64,000 bases of DNA, from the NCBI RefSeq assembly GCF_029784155.1, contig NW_026598422.1, forward strand, positions 124,001 to 188,000, given 5' to 3'. Position numbers and translations under genes: made by a program. Below are positions 23,325 through 36,070 of this stretch, piece by piece (position 1 is the stretch's first letter; every line of letters begins with the position of its first letter). Source of the DNA: Uranotaenia lowii. Its lineage: Eukaryota > Arthropoda > Insecta > Diptera > Culicidae. The notes under the pieces are model-generated. The model worked only from the letters and a program-made list of their open reading frames with translations. It searched no databases and was not told the DNA's origin.

Positions 23325-26066
23325 TCGATGAGAGATGAGAGGTGAGAGATGAGAGATGCGAGATGCGAGATGAGATATGATAGATGAAAGATGAGAGATG
23401 AGAGATGAGAGATGAGAGATGAGAGATGAGAGATGAGAGATTAGAGATGAGAGATGAGAGATGAGAGATGAGAGATGAGAGATGGAAGATGAAAGATGAA
23501 AGATGAAAGATGAAAGATGAAAGATGAGAGATGAGATATGAGAGATGAGAGATGAGAGATGAGAGATGAGAGATGAGATATAAGAGATGAGAGATGAGAG
23601 ATGAGAGATGAAAGATGAGATATGAGAGATGATAGATGAGAGATGAGAGATGAGAGATGAGAGATGAAAGATGAGAGATGAGAGATGAGAGATGAGAGAT
23701 GGAAGATGAAAGATGAAAGATGAAAGATGAAAGATGAAAAATGAAAGATGAAAGATGAAAGATGAAAGATGAAAGATGAAAGATGAAAGATGAAAGATGA
23801 AAGATGAAAGATGAAAGATGAAAGATGAAAGATGAAAGATGAAAGATGAAAGATGAAAGATGAAAGATGAAAGATGAAAGATGAAAGATGAAAGATGAAA
23901 GATGAAAGATGAAAGATGAAAGATGAAAGATGAAAGATGAAAGATGAAAGATGAAAGATGAAAGATGAAAGATGAAAGATGAAAGATGAAAGATGAAAGA
24001 TGAAAGATGAAAGATGAAAGATGAAAGATGAAAGATGAAAGATGAAAGATGAAAGATGAAAGATGAAAGATGAAAGATGAAAGATGAAAGATGAAAGATG
24101 AAAGATGAAAGATGAAAGATGAAAGATGAAAGATGAAAGATGAAAGATGAAAGATGAAAGATGAAAGATGAAAGATGAAAGATGAAAGATGAAAGATGAA
24201 AGATGAAAGATGAAAGATGAAAGATGAAAGATGAAAGATGAAAGATGAAAGATGAAAGATGAAAGATGAAAGATGAAAGATGAAAGATGAAAGATGAAAG
24301 ATGAAAGATGAAAGATGAAAGATGAAAGATGAAAGATGAAAGATGAAAGATGAAAGATGAAAGATGAAAGATGAAAGATGAAAGATGAAAGATGAAAGAT
24401 GAAAGATGAAAGATGAAAGATGAAAGATGAAAGATGAAAGATGAAAGATGAAAGATGAAAGATGAAAGATGAAAGATGAAAGATGAAAGATGAAAGATGA
24501 AAGATGAAAGATGAAAGATGAAAGATGAAAGATGAAAGATGAAAGATGAAAGATGAAAGATGAAAGATGAAAGAAGAAAGATGAAAGATGAAAGATGAAA
24601 GATGAAAGATGAAAGATGAAAGATGAAAGATGAAAAATGAAAGATGAAAGATGAAAGATGAAAGATGAAAGATGAAAGATGAAAGATGAAAGATGAAAGA
24701 TGAAAGATGAAAGATGAAAGATGAAAGATGAAAGATGAAAGATGAAAGATGAAAGATGAAAGATGAAAGATGAAAGATGAAAGATGAAAGATGAAAGATG
24801 AAAGATGAAAGATGAAAGATGAAAGATGAAAGATGAAAGATGAAAGATGAAAGATGAAAGATGAAAGATGAAAGATGAAAGATGAAAGATGAAAGATGAA
24901 AGATGAAAGATGAAAGATGAAAGATGAAAGATGAAAGATGAAAGATGAAAGATGAAAGATGAAAGATGAAAGATGAAAGATGAAAGATGAAAGATGAAAG
25001 ATGAAAGATGAAAGATGAAAGATGAAAGATGAAAGATGAAAGATGAAAGATGAAAGATGAAAGATGAAAGATGAAAGATGAAAGATGAAAGATGAAAGAT
25101 GAAAGATGAAAGATGAAAGATGAAAGATGAAAGATGAAAGATGAAAGATGAAAGATGAAAGATGAAAGATGAAAGATGAAAGATGAAAGATGAAAGATGA
25201 AAGATGAAAGATGAAAGATGAAAGATGAAAGATGAAAGATGAAAGATGAAAGATGAAAGATGAAAGATGAAAGATGAAAGATGAAAGATGAAAGATGAAA
25301 GATGAAAGATGAAAGATGAAAGATGAAAGATGAAAGATGAAAGATGAAAGATGAAAGATGAAAGATGAAAGATGAAAGATGAAAGATGAAAGATGAAAGA
25401 TGAAAGATGAAAGATGAAAGATGAAAGATGAAAGATGAAAGATGAAAGATGAAAGATGAAAGATGAAAGATGAAAGATGAAAGATGAAAGATGAAAGATG
25501 AAAGATGAAAGATGAAAGATGAAAGATGAAAGATGAAAGATGAAAGATGAAAGATGAAAGATGAAAGATGAAAGATGAAAGATGAAAGATGAAAGATGAA
25601 AGATGAAAGATGAAAGATGAAAGATGAAAGATGAAAGATGAAAGATGAAAGATGAAAGATGAAAGATGAAAGATGAAAGATGAAAGATGAAAGATGAAAG
25701 ATGAAAGATGAAAGATGAAAGATGAAAGATGAAAGATGAAAGATGAAAGATGAAAGATGAAAGATGAAAGATGAAAGATGAAAGATGAAAGATGAAAGAT
25801 GAAAGATGAAAGATGAAAGATGAAAGATGAAGATGAAAGATGAAAGATGAAAGATGAAAGATGAAAGATGAAAGATGAAAGATGAAAGATGAAAGATGAA
25901 AGATGAAAGATGAAAGATGAAAGATGAAAGATGAAAGATGAAAGATGAAAGATGAAAGATGAAAGATGAAAGATGAAAGATGAAAGATGAAAGATGAAAG
26001 ATGAAAGATGAAAGATGAAAGTTGAAAGATGAAAGATGAAAGATGAAAGATGAAAGACGAAAGATG
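23325..26066. repeat. 2.7-kb heptamer array, GATGAGA grading into GATGAAA
   Basis: From about 23325 to 23700 the unit is mostly GATGAGA with patches of GATGAAA and single variants. From 23703 to 26066 it is almost pure GATGAAA, roughly 335 units. Rare breaks: AAGAAGAAAG near 24575, an A variant near 24636, one 6-bp unit near 25830. The purine-rich strand is the plus strand throughout. The reverse strand (TTTCATC)n has no stop in any frame, which is why a long frame of SSFIFHL heptads appears; it is not a gene. Confidence 0.97.
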
Positions 26067-26221
26067 GAAGCTCTCATTCTTTTAGCTCTCACTTTTAGCT
26101 TTCAGTTGATTCCCGACCGTTTTACGTACTGAAATCACAAACTTTGTAAAATTCTCGCGGACGGAAAAGAATGCGCGTGCGATTAGTAGAAGTCATCGCC
26201 TTAATACCGCACATAAAAAAT

Positions 26222-26490
26222 TAGACGTTAGAAGCGAAAAGTGAGAAGTTAGAACTGAGAAGTGAGATATGAGGAGTGGAAAGTGAAAAGAAGAGGAGAG
26301 AAGTTAAGATGTGAGAAAAAAGACGTGAGAAGTTAAACATGAGAAGCTAGTAGGGAGTAGTAAGTAGTGAGAAATGAGACGTGAGAAATGCAAAGTTAGA
26401 AGTGAGAAATGAAAAGTAAAAAATGAGAAGTGATCAGTGAGAACAAAAATGTGAGATGTGAAAAGTGAAAATAAGTCGTTACAAGTAAGA
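26222..26490. repeat. Decayed heptamer array, consensus GTGAGAA
   Basis: Purine-rich sequence that parses into sevens as GTGAGAA, ATGAGAA, GTTAGAA, GTGAAAA and similar, with occasional indels. It is separated from the main array by about 155 bp of ordinary sequence. One base change and a rotation relate it to the ATGAGAG form of the main array. Confidence 0.75.
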
Positions 26491-26782
26491 AAAAATTAAA
26501 GAAGTGCTATTTTCATGATATCATAATTTCTAAGCGTAGGTATTTTCCATACCTTGCGTGATGACATTTCAATGAGGTTTGTAAATTTTCCAAAATCCAG
26601 ATTCTATGTGAATTCCACAAAGGATAAGAGCAGATCTAACAACTGTGAAATTTTAAGTAAATTTTGGTTAATTATTCTTCTATGATAAAAACGATAGGCT
26701 AATTTTTCAAGCGAATGTCTAGATTAGTTACATTTGATTGAAAATGTAGATATCTTATGCTCATTTTGATTTTTCATAATTA

Positions 26783-27352
26783 CACTCAGAAAAATACTTT
26801 CATGTAGATATGTCATAAAATTCTCTTTTGAACCGGCGCCATAAGAAAAACCCTCGAAATTCATAACATTGTCTTATGACGCAAAAAAAAAATCCGCATT
26901 CCTGCTTCAATCAGAGGTTGTTGCTTTTTATAAGAGGGTCTTATGGAAACAGGATATCTCACGTTTGAAGAGAATTCTCAAAACATTTAATGTTAAAAAT
27001 TTTCATTTTATTGATCGGCTTATTTGTTTGAAATTATAAACATTATTGTTTTTTTTCGGTCAGTAAACAAAAAATGAATTTGAGTTGACAAATATTTCGA
27101 ACGTTCACAAAATGAACTTCATTTCAAACTTACCAATTAGAATGACAAAATTATTAGCTTCTCAACTTCCTATGACGTTAAAAAAAATGGCTTTTGGAAT
27201 GTTCATTATTTTTACACAATAAGGTTTCTTCTATTTTTCATAACATCTTCCTATGAATATTGAAATAATTTCATAAGACTCTTATGAAAACTAATTTTGA
27301 ACCGCTTCACCAGACGAATCTTATGAGAATTATAAAAGGAATTTGCCTGAGT
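26783..27352. mobile_element. Possible MITE
   Basis: The ends ACTCAGAAAAAT and, inverted, ACTCAGGCAAAT resemble each other, and both are followed by CATAA.ATTC-type phrases. The interior repeats 'cttatga' and 'cataag' motifs in both orientations. End match is short and no target duplication is certain. Confidence 0.3.
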
Positions 27353-30109
27353 ATATGAGTTTGTTAAGATTTCGTGGAAATTGATTCACATTTCATTTAA
27401 ATTTAATTCACAGAATAGAAGGATATATGTATTGGAATATTTTTTATTATTTTCAGTTTCATAAACATTAATGGAATCTTTACTTTTTTCGTACCTTCGT
27501 TTTAAACCCTCTTTACACGGTAATGCTTCAAAATATCAGGTTTACAATTTAACGTTTCAGGTCCAGAATTTAACGTATCAGGTCCAGAAATTCGAGTACA
27601 CAAATTTAATAAAAAATAATATAGAATCTTCGATTCTCATGTAAAATTTAACTTCAAAATGTTTGTAGAAGGAAAAATTTGATGTTAATTTTTTCAATTT
27701 CAATTTCTGTAATGTTTCGTTCATAATATTTGATGATAACATCACTCATTTAAAAAAAAATGTTTAGATGAATGATTTTATGAACTATTTTTCTCTTTCC
27801 AAACTTTCCCATCTGATAATTTTTAAAGGTCGTTTTAAGCAATTTCATTTTTTGAGAATAAGGATTGAACAGCTTTCAATTCATATTTCATCTGATTTTA
27901 TAACGTTTGATTAAGGACTAGGTCGTAAATTTTGCTAAACTTATGGTTAAAATACTTTGTTAGAAAACTAACCCGTTTTATTCTTCAAGTGATCCTCAAA
28001 CTATGCAAAATTTCCGTTGCAAAACTATCTTCAAACGTTAACATCGCCCGTTTTCTTCCACCATTCCTTAGGGTTCCGAGGGCTCAACCCTCGGAAGCTA
28101 AAATTGCACCATCCGCAAAACCTTAGTCTACCTCTTCCTTCAGCTGCCTCGAACGAAGGTGAAAAGTTGAAAGGGTTTGATTGGCTTTTGGCTCGAATCG
28201 AAAATTTATTTCTACGCTACCGAGAGGGAATGAAAAGGAATCGGCCCAGCCCGGAACAGGACAGAAAAAGAGAAAACGATCAGAATTGAATCACAGCCCA
28301 TAGAGCACTGGCATTTGGCAAGCAAATGGGATAGAAAAAAAAAATGACACGTTGGATACACACAATTTTTATGCAAATTTTGTGCAGTTTCATTTTCTAT
28401 AAATGAAATTGAAAAATTGAAGAAACCATTGACGAATCGAACCCATTCATCGTTGGTTAAGGAATCAACAAAAAAAAAAAACAGGCAAGGGTGCCTCCAT
28501 GTAGGGGTATCCGGGTTCGTAAATTGCAGAACTCAGAGCGCCCTCCGGGTGTGTTGTTTTTTTTGTTAGTTACGAATTTTCTCGAAATGTGGCCGTTGAG
28601 CCGTTGGCCGGATGTGTTCGGTATTCAACATAAATCAAATTTCAGAGCTAGCATTCATCGATTTTGCATAAATTAAAAGTTACCTAAAGCTAAATCCTTT
28701 ATATGAAAACCGATGGAGTGTAAAAGATGAATCGACAGTTTTGTGCCATTGATTTCATCTTTTAGCTGGGGTTATTTTTTGAACACTGAAACTGACATTT
28801 ATTATGGAGTATACTTACAATTTGTATAAAAAAAATTCTGAATACTTTATTAAAATCTAGATGAAAAAAAGTGATTGTGGAATCGGGTCTGGAAATCTGG
28901 AAAAAAATCTCTCCAAAAAGCTACATTTAACAATCTTCCCGAATCTAATATTTAACGTCTTAATCAGAACTGTTTAGCACAAATGTAGGTGAGTAGCAAA
29001 CTCTTCCCCACATCTTACCTTGCGGTTAATTCAACCTCCAGTAGAAACGGTGAAAATATAAACTTCAAACAAAACGCCACGCATTATGCCTCAATAAAAA
29101 CGCCCTGTTATGGAACGTACGTGTGCAAGTATTGTTTGTTTGGTCGCGTACTATTTGACTTAATTACATGAACGAAATAAACAGAATTCGCAGGAAGGAA
29201 ATTGACTATGTCAGGAAGATTGAAGCTAGAAAAAGAACACGTTTTAAAGAAGATCGGAGTCAGTAGTTATTAAGCTTTCAGGACTAAAAGGACGATTTTT
29301 GAACTTGTTTTTAAAAATGTTGATTTTCAAATATCACACTTAAGGGTGCTTAATCGGAATAGCGCACGGCAACCTTTCAAATAAACGAATTCCAAATCAA
29401 ATTTCAAATCAAATATCACAAGCAAAACTTTCATAGCTAAAGCACTAGACAAAGTCGATTTAGGTAAACTTTCAAATTTTTAAAATCCTGAGGTCTAAAG
29501 CTTTGTTTTGGTTTAAAACTCACTTAAGAGTTTTTTTTATAGAATTTCAAAGTAACGTTTACATGAGTAAATTTCAACTTTTAGGCTTGTATTGAAAATT
29601 AAATATAGTGGGGAAAAGGGGGGTGGGGAGGTTGGTTGACTGATTTTTATCTATGATTTTTGCCCAACAATGCACGAATAAAAATAAATTAAAACAAATT
29701 ATGTGCATTCGTTTTCAGAGATTGTTGAAATCTATAAATTTGTTTATGAGTCTGGTAGATCAAGTTTATTTTATTCCAGCATAAAATAAGTTAAGCCTTC
29801 AATTTCCTGATAAAAAAAACTTATTCTCTACTCAAACCAAACAGGCCCAATCTTCCAAACTCTTTTGCAAATCCAAAAATTTCAACCTGTGATGAAAATT
29901 AATCAAATTCCCAAAACAAAAGTAAACGATAAACAATTTTCAGATGAAATTTGCTTGATGCAAACTTGAACAAAATTTATGATTTTAGTTTTAAATTTGA
30001 CTTTTTTAAAATCGTATAATTAAAAATGTTAAATAATACACCGAGAAAATATAAGATTTTGTGCAAATTTTTGAAGTGAAGAACAGGTACATGTTTCTTC
30101 AACAGCACA
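27353..30109. other. AT-rich DNA, no gene seen
   Basis: A small perfect hairpin CCGAGGGCTCAACCCTCGG lies at 28077-28095 within a less AT-rich patch (28050-28680). That patch has open frames of 60-90 codons without recognisable domains. The rest is low-complexity intergenic DNA. Confidence 0.4.
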
Positions 30110-30111
30110 TA

Positions 30112-31300
30112 CACTGCCGGCCAAAAGTTTGGGATCACCCGCCTAAAAACATGCAAATTTTGATCGTTCATATCTCAGCCGTCTTAGGACATATTGCAAA
30201 TCTTCTGATCTCATTTGAAAGATAATGAGCAAAAGCTATTTCGGAGGTATTTTGCCCATAAATAATGTTTTAGTTTTGCACCTAAAACTTAACCTGAAGT
30301 TAGAGCATTTTCAAAAAATCGCACTCAATATTCAAAGCCGATCATCTCGCGATAGGGTGGACCAAATTTCAAAATTTGAGTTGCACTAGAATCCTTATTC
30401 TATACTTTTCAAAATACAATCAAAAAATTTTGTGCAAAAATTTAAGAATGTACTTTTAATTAATAAAATAGACACTTAAGTTATCGTCCAAAAGTTTGGG
30501 ATCACCCCTAGTATGGTGTATTGGCCAAAAACATGCAAATTTATCTCATTCATATCTTTCTCATCTAACATCGTATTGCAAATCTGAAGGGTGCATTTGA
30601 AAGCTTAGGAATTGGTGTTTTTCCATAAATTCATACAAAAATTATATTTTAAAGTGATAACCATAAACAATTTACTTGAAATTAATTGTTTTTTGAAATT
30701 TCACACTTATGATTGTGAATTTTTTATGGTTATGGATTTAAAATATAATTTTTTAATGAATTTATGAAAAAACAACAATTCCTAAGCTTTCAAATGCACC
30801 CTTCAGATCTGCAATACGATGTTAGATGAGAAAGATATGAATGAGATAAATTTGCATGTTTTTGAAAAAATGATCCCAAACTTTTGGTCGATACACCATA
30901 CTAGGGGTGATCCCAAACTTTTGGACGATAACTTAAGTGTCTATTTTATTAATTAAAAGTACATTCTTAAAGTTTTGCACAAAATTTTTTGATTGTGTTT
31001 GGAGAAGTATAGAATAAGGATTCTAATGCAACTCAAATTTTGAAATTTGGTCCACCCTATCGCGAGATGATCGGCTTTGAATATTGAGAGCGTTTTTTCG
31101 AAAATGCTCTAACTTTAGGTTAAGTTTTAGGTGCAAAAATAAAACATTATTTCTGGGCAAAATAACTCCGAAATAGCTATTGCTCATTATCTTTCAAATG
31201 AGCTCAGAAGATTTGCAATATGTCCTAAGACGGCTGAGATATGAACGATCAAAATTTGCATGTTTTTTAGCGGGTGATCCCAAACTTTTGGCCGGCAGTG
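30112..31300. mobile_element. Tc1/mariner-type palindromic element with doubled TIRs
   Basis: Ends CACTGCCGGCC... and ...GGCCGGCAGTG are flanked by TA on both sides (30110-30111 and 31301-31302), the Tc1/mariner target. The two halves are inverted copies almost to the centre near 30700. The motif CCAAAAGTTTGGGATCAC occurs at 30121 and 30488, and inverted at about 30871, 30907 and 31274. The 150 bp after each inner motif is a diverged copy of that after the outer one. So the element is a palindrome within a palindrome. There is no transposase; it is non-autonomous. Confidence 0.85.
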
Positions 31301-31527
31301 TATTTTCGATAAAGAATCAATTCCATAATCAAAATCCTGTGGAAAATTTTTTTAATTTTGGATTTATTCCATTTAACAAAATTAGAAAAATAACACAAAT
31401 TCTATTGTTTGTGATTTTATGCTGAATCATGTGTACAAACTTATTCAGATTTAAAAAATTGAAATCTGAAAATTGAATTGACAAGTTCAATCTCAATTCA
31501 TTATTTTATTTATTTTTTTATTCTTTA

Positions 31528-32950
31528 CTAGCTGACCCGGTGTGCTTTGCTACACCTTTCAAAAACCAATGATATCTACAGAAATCATTCAAATCTTTAT
31601 TGTTTTGTTGGCATTTTTTGATCTAATTATAATATAATTCATAAGCAACCGCTAGAAAATGAGAGCTGCAGCTGGAGTTTCGAGCTGTAACACAAAGATG
31701 TCTTAAACTTATTTTCTGAATCTTGATCTATAAATTTGTGTAGAAGATCTGATAATTTAAATCTGTTTCTTCAAGCTTAGCCCTGAAAAAGGAGAGACTC
31801 AAATTAATCGTACGCAAACAATCTAACTTATAAAATAAGGTTGTTTTTGCTTGATATGTTCATGATTTATGCTAAAAAACTGATAAGAGAGTCCCCCCGT
31901 CCTTCCTTTCACCCCCTGCTGAATGGAAGTCGTGGTCTTGAATAATCATACCCATTTTTTTCGCCCTAAAATCTTCTCATATCAAATATAGTTCCATTGG
32001 TTGATAAATATTTAAGCTTTACAACAAAATTTCTTCCCTCTCTACACTGTAGAGCGTAAGGGTCTATAACAATCGTAGAAAAATATCTCGTAATCAAATA
32101 CCTTGCCATGCTATATTTGTTCCCATTTGTTGGCTTCGTTGGCAAAAATTGAGAACTTATGCTAACAAAATTGTATTGGGCTCACCTCCCTCCTCCTATG
32201 TACCTACTCTATGAAGGGAGGATGGTGTGTCAGATAATCATAGAATCATACAAAAACGATTTTCCATGTTAACTTTTGTCCATTTCTCGGATTTTGTTTA
32301 AAAAAAAGTTAAATGTAAGCTTTCCTCTTCCCTTCCTTTATTCCCAATTCTTTCATCCCACTGCAAAAAAGAAATTGTTTGCAATTTAAAAAATTTCGTA
32401 TTGAACTATCATCCCATGCCAGATTTGGTTTTATTTGCGTTGTAAATTGTTGAGTTATGCATAAACTTGAAAGGAAGTACCCTTCCGTTCTCCCCATTGA
32501 ATCTCCATTCAGAACTTAATATTCACAAAAGTATTTTTTGTACTCAAATACTTTTTGATACCAAATTTTATTTCATTTGTTCTATTAATTCTCTAGTTAT
32601 GCAAAAAAAAATGTATGGAAGCCCCCTTTCCCCCTTTATATCTTTCCGCTGCAAAGCGTGGGGCTTAAATTTATAATAGAAACATTTCTCGTATCCAAAT
32701 ACTCTCACATGCCAAATTTGGTTCAATTTGATCGATCAGCTCTCCAGTTATACTGAAAATTTTAAGGGAGACCTCTTCTCCCCCTTTCCATCCACCTTTT
32801 TGAAGGAGTGAGGGATACCAAATATTCATAGAAGCATTTCTCGTACCCAAATATCGTTCCATCCCAAATTTGGTTCGATTTGCTGTTGTAGTTCTCGAGT
32901 TATGCATTTAAAATTGTATGAAACCTCCCTCCCTCTTTCATTTCTCTCCG
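31528..32950 (-). mobile_element. Helitron-like 3' end with ~150-bp internal units
   Basis: On the minus strand the element ends ACACCGGGTCAGCTAG followed by T. GGTGT and ACACC can form the short 3' hairpin expected of Helitrons. Inward, from about 31950 to 32945, units of about 142-152 bp repeat phrases such as 'tttctcgtacccaaatat', 'ccatgccaaatttggtt' and 'agttatgc' (markers at 32421, 32563, 32714, 32866). The unit array is cut at 32951 by RTE copy 2, and I did not find its continuation beyond 36070, so the 5' end is unknown. Confidence 0.65.
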
Positions 32951-35690
32951 GTCCCGCCCAAAGTATCCGGCCAGCCTTCACCACCTTCTGGATACTGGGT
33001 TCGCCGTAGAGTCGCACGAGCTCGTGGTTCATCCTTCGCCTCCACACTCCGTCCTCCTGTACGCCGCCAAAGATGGATCTTAACACTCGTCGCTCGAATA
33101 CTCCGAGTGTACGCAGATCCTCCTCGAGTAATATCCATGTCTCGTGCCCGTAGAGGACAACCGGTCTAATGAGCGTAATAGGTTACACTTCGAGCGAGGG
33201 CTAAGTCTTCTCGACCGCAGTTGCTTGTGGAGTCCATAGTAGGCACGACTTCCGCTGATAATTCGCCTCCGGATCTCACGGCTGGTGTCATTGTCTGCGG
33301 TCACCAGTGAGCCGAGATAGACAAAGTCTTCGACTATCTCCAGCTCGTCGCCGTCGATCGTGACCTTATTATTACTGGACAAGCGGGTTCGGTCGGTCTC
33401 GGATCCGCAGGCCAGCATGTACTTCGTCTTGGACGTTTTAATCCTCAACCCAATCCTTCCTGCTTCGCGTTTCAGTTTGCGGTAGATCTCTTCCACCGCC
33501 GCAGATGATCTGCCGACTGTCATCGGCAAAGCAGATTAGTTGACTGGATCTGTTGAAAATCGTGCCCCGCATTTCGCCCACCGCTCGTCGAATAACACCT
33601 TCTAGAGCCACGTTGAACATCATGCAGGATAGACCATCACCTTGTCGAAGCCCCCTGCGCGATTCAAATGAACTCGACAATTCACCCGAAATCCGCACAC
33701 AGCACTGCGTTCCATCCATCGTCGCCTTGATCAGTCTGGTCAGCTTCCCGGAAAAGCCGTTCTCGTTCATGATTTTCCATAGCTCGTTACGGTCGATCGT
33801 GTCGTATGCGGCTTTGATGTCGATGAATAGATGGTGCGTAGGGACTTGGTGTTCACGGTATTTTTGGAGGATTTGCCGTAATGTGAATATCTGGTCCGTC
33901 GTAGACCGTCCCTCCATAAAGCCGGCCTGATGACTTCCCACGAATCTGTTTGCTTGTGGCGTTAGGCGGCGGAGCAGGATTCGGGAAAACACTTTGTAGG
34001 CGGCATTGAGAACAGTGATCGCTCGGTAGTTCTCACAGTCCAATTTGTCGCCTTTCATGTAGATGGGGCATATAACTTCCTCCTTCCACTCCTCCGATAG
34101 CTGTTCTATGTCCCAGATCCGGACTATCAACCGGTGTAGGCAATCGGCCAACTTGTCCGGGCCCATTTTGATGAGTTCAGCTGCGATGCCATCCTTCCCA
34201 GCCGACTTGTTTCTATTCAGCTGGCGAATGGCTTCCTTAACTTCACTCATCGTTGGGAGTGGCTCCTCTTCGTCGTTGGCTACGCCGGCGATGTACCTTC
34301 CTCCACCGTCTTGATCTTCTGCATGTGCGCCGTTCAGGTGTTCATCGAAGTTCTGCTTCCACCTTTTGATCACCTCACGATTGTCCGTCAGGACGCCCCC
34401 GTCCTTATCCCGGCACATTTCGGCTTGCGGCACGAAGCCTTTGCGGGATGCGTTGAGTTTCTGATAGAACTTTCCTGTTTCTTGGGAACGATGCAGCTGC
34501 TTCAGCTCCTCGAGCTTCTCCTCCTCCATGCGGCGCTTTTTCTCCTGGAAAATTCGGACTCGCTGCCTCTTCCACTGTCGGTGCTTTTCCACATTTCGAC
34601 GGGTAGACCTCTTTGCACTACTGCCGCCCGTGCGGCATTCTCTTCGTCCATCACCCTCCTACACTCCTCGTCGAACCAGTCGTTCCGTCGAGTTCGCTCT
34701 ACATAACCGATGACGTTCTCCGCGGCACTGTTGATGGCTGTCTTGATGGTATCCCAACAGTCCTCGAGAGGGGCTTCGTCAAGCTCGCCCTCTGCCGGAC
34801 GCGCTGCTTCGACCGATTGCGCGTAGTCTGCCGCGACCTCAGGTTGCTCCAGTCGTGCGATATTTAACCGAGGCGGGCGCCGGTTTCGTGTGTTGTTCAC
34901 ACTACGGAGAGTTTTGGGCGCATCTTCACCATTACTAGATAATGGACTGACTCGATGTTGGCGCCTCGACATGATCCGACGTCAATGATGTACGAGAAGG
35001 GCCGGCTGTCAATCAAAACGTGCTCGATCTGTGATTGCGTTTGGTACGGTGATCTCCAGGTGTACTTGTGTGGGAGGCGGTGCTGGAAAAAGGTACTACG
35101 TACGGCCATTCGTTTGAAGGCGGCGAAACCTATAAGTCTGAGGCCGTTTTCGTTGGTCAGCTGGTGCGCACTGAACCTTCCAATTGTCGGTTTGAATTCC
35201 TCCTCCTGGCCGACCTGAGCATTGAAATCCCCGATGACGAATTTGATATCATGTTTTGGGCAACGGTCGTATTCACGCTCCAGCTGCGCGTAAAATTCGT
35301 GTTTGTCGTCACCGGTACTTCCAAGGTGAGGGCTGTGCACGTCGATGATGCTGATGATGAAGAACCGGCCCTTGATTCTCAACCGTCACATTCGTGAGTT
35401 GATCGGTCACCACCCGATCACGCGCTTTCGCATCTTTCCCATCACTATAAATGCTGTTCCAAGCTCGTGTGTGTTGCAGCAGCTCTGGTAGATGGCCCGA
35501 CCATCTGGGTACGTTCGTACCGTGGAGCCCTTCCAGCAAACCTCCTGCAGCGCTACGATGTCGAATTTGCGGCTCTTCAATTCGTTGGAGAGCACGTGGG
35601 TACTGCCCACAAAATTTAAAGATCGGCAGTTCCATGTTCCAAGTTTCCAATCGCTAGTCCCTTTTCGTCGCGTGGATCTTTGTCGATTTC
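32951..35690 (-). pseudogene. Endonuclease-reverse transcriptase of RTE copy 2
   Basis: Endonuclease: ALQEVCW and GDFNAQVG motifs intact, but the usual SDHYLV motif reads SVHYLV, so the catalytic aspartate is lost. Two in-frame TGA codons lie between 35383 and 35406. Frameshifts follow around 34900-34970 and 34590. The RT block (34592 to about 33512) has NKSAGKDGIAAELIK, NYRAITVLNAAYK, QAGFMEGRSTTDQI, FIDIKAAYD, GLRQGDGLS and FADD. Directly after FADD eight bases present in copy 3 are missing, shifting the frame. The C-terminal part continues in other frames to 32951. Non-functional. Confidence 0.88.
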
Positions 35691-36070
35691 CATCCGAAAT
35701 TTGTTGTTCGTTGTTCGTTGTTTATGTTTTTTGTAGTCATGGGCTCGCAAGGCCCGCAGCTAACCCCACTATCTCGCAGGAGGACCATCGTGATGTTGCT
35801 GTTTTGGGTCCCTAACACCACCAAGACGTTGTTGCACTCCGCAAGCCGCCCCTGACATGGAGAACAGACGCGTACGAAGCCTCCTGACTCAGTCTGCATG
35901 CGACCAAAGCATCCACCGGGGTTGGGTACCCGATCTCCGCTAAGGTTGCTCGCACCCCAGCTAGCACCACGAAGAGGTAGAGAATCGGAGTTGCAGACAA
36001 GAGGTGATATGACCGAAGGTTGGGTGTATGGGGTCTCGAGTTGCACATTGTCTACCGTTCACTAGCCAAA
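35690..36070 (-). other. 5' untranslated region of RTE copy 2
   Basis: About 250 bp (35820-36070) is strongly similar to the leader of RTE copy 1 (3810-4041), including a long stretch around TCCACCGGGGTTGGGTACCC. The GC-rich GCCGCCCCTGA block is present once. The coding regions behind the two leaders are much more diverged than the leaders. Confidence 0.65.

Larger units (their letters stand above)
32951..36070 (-). mobile_element. RTE-like non-LTR retrotransposon, copy 2 (3' end missing)
   Basis: Minus strand: leader (36070 to about 35690), endonuclease, linker and RT, closely matching RTE copy 3 over the RT and C-terminal region. The 5' end is set by shared sequence with copy 1. At the 3' side homology to copy 3 stops abruptly at 32951, losing about 240 bp including the true 3' end and tail. 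Since reverse transcription begins at the 3' end, that loss must be a later deletion or rearrangement. Confidence 0.85.

Noticed and set aside
23325..26066. CRISPR-like array
   Set aside because: Units are 7 bp with no spacers; simple satellite in eukaryotic DNA. The 143-bp units in the Helitrons also lack unique spacers.
23441..26092. 883-codon minus-strand open frame of SSFIFHL heptads
   Set aside because: It is the translation of (TTTCATC)n, which has no stop codon in any of the three reverse frames. A 7-bp unit read in triplets necessarily gives a 7-residue repeat. No real N- or C-terminal domain flanks it.
34311..35397. Several plus-strand frames opposite RTE copy 2
   Set aside because: Antisense shadows of the endonuclease-RT; same for 47019-47848 (minus) opposite RTE copy 3 and 1740-3388 (plus) opposite RTE copy 1.
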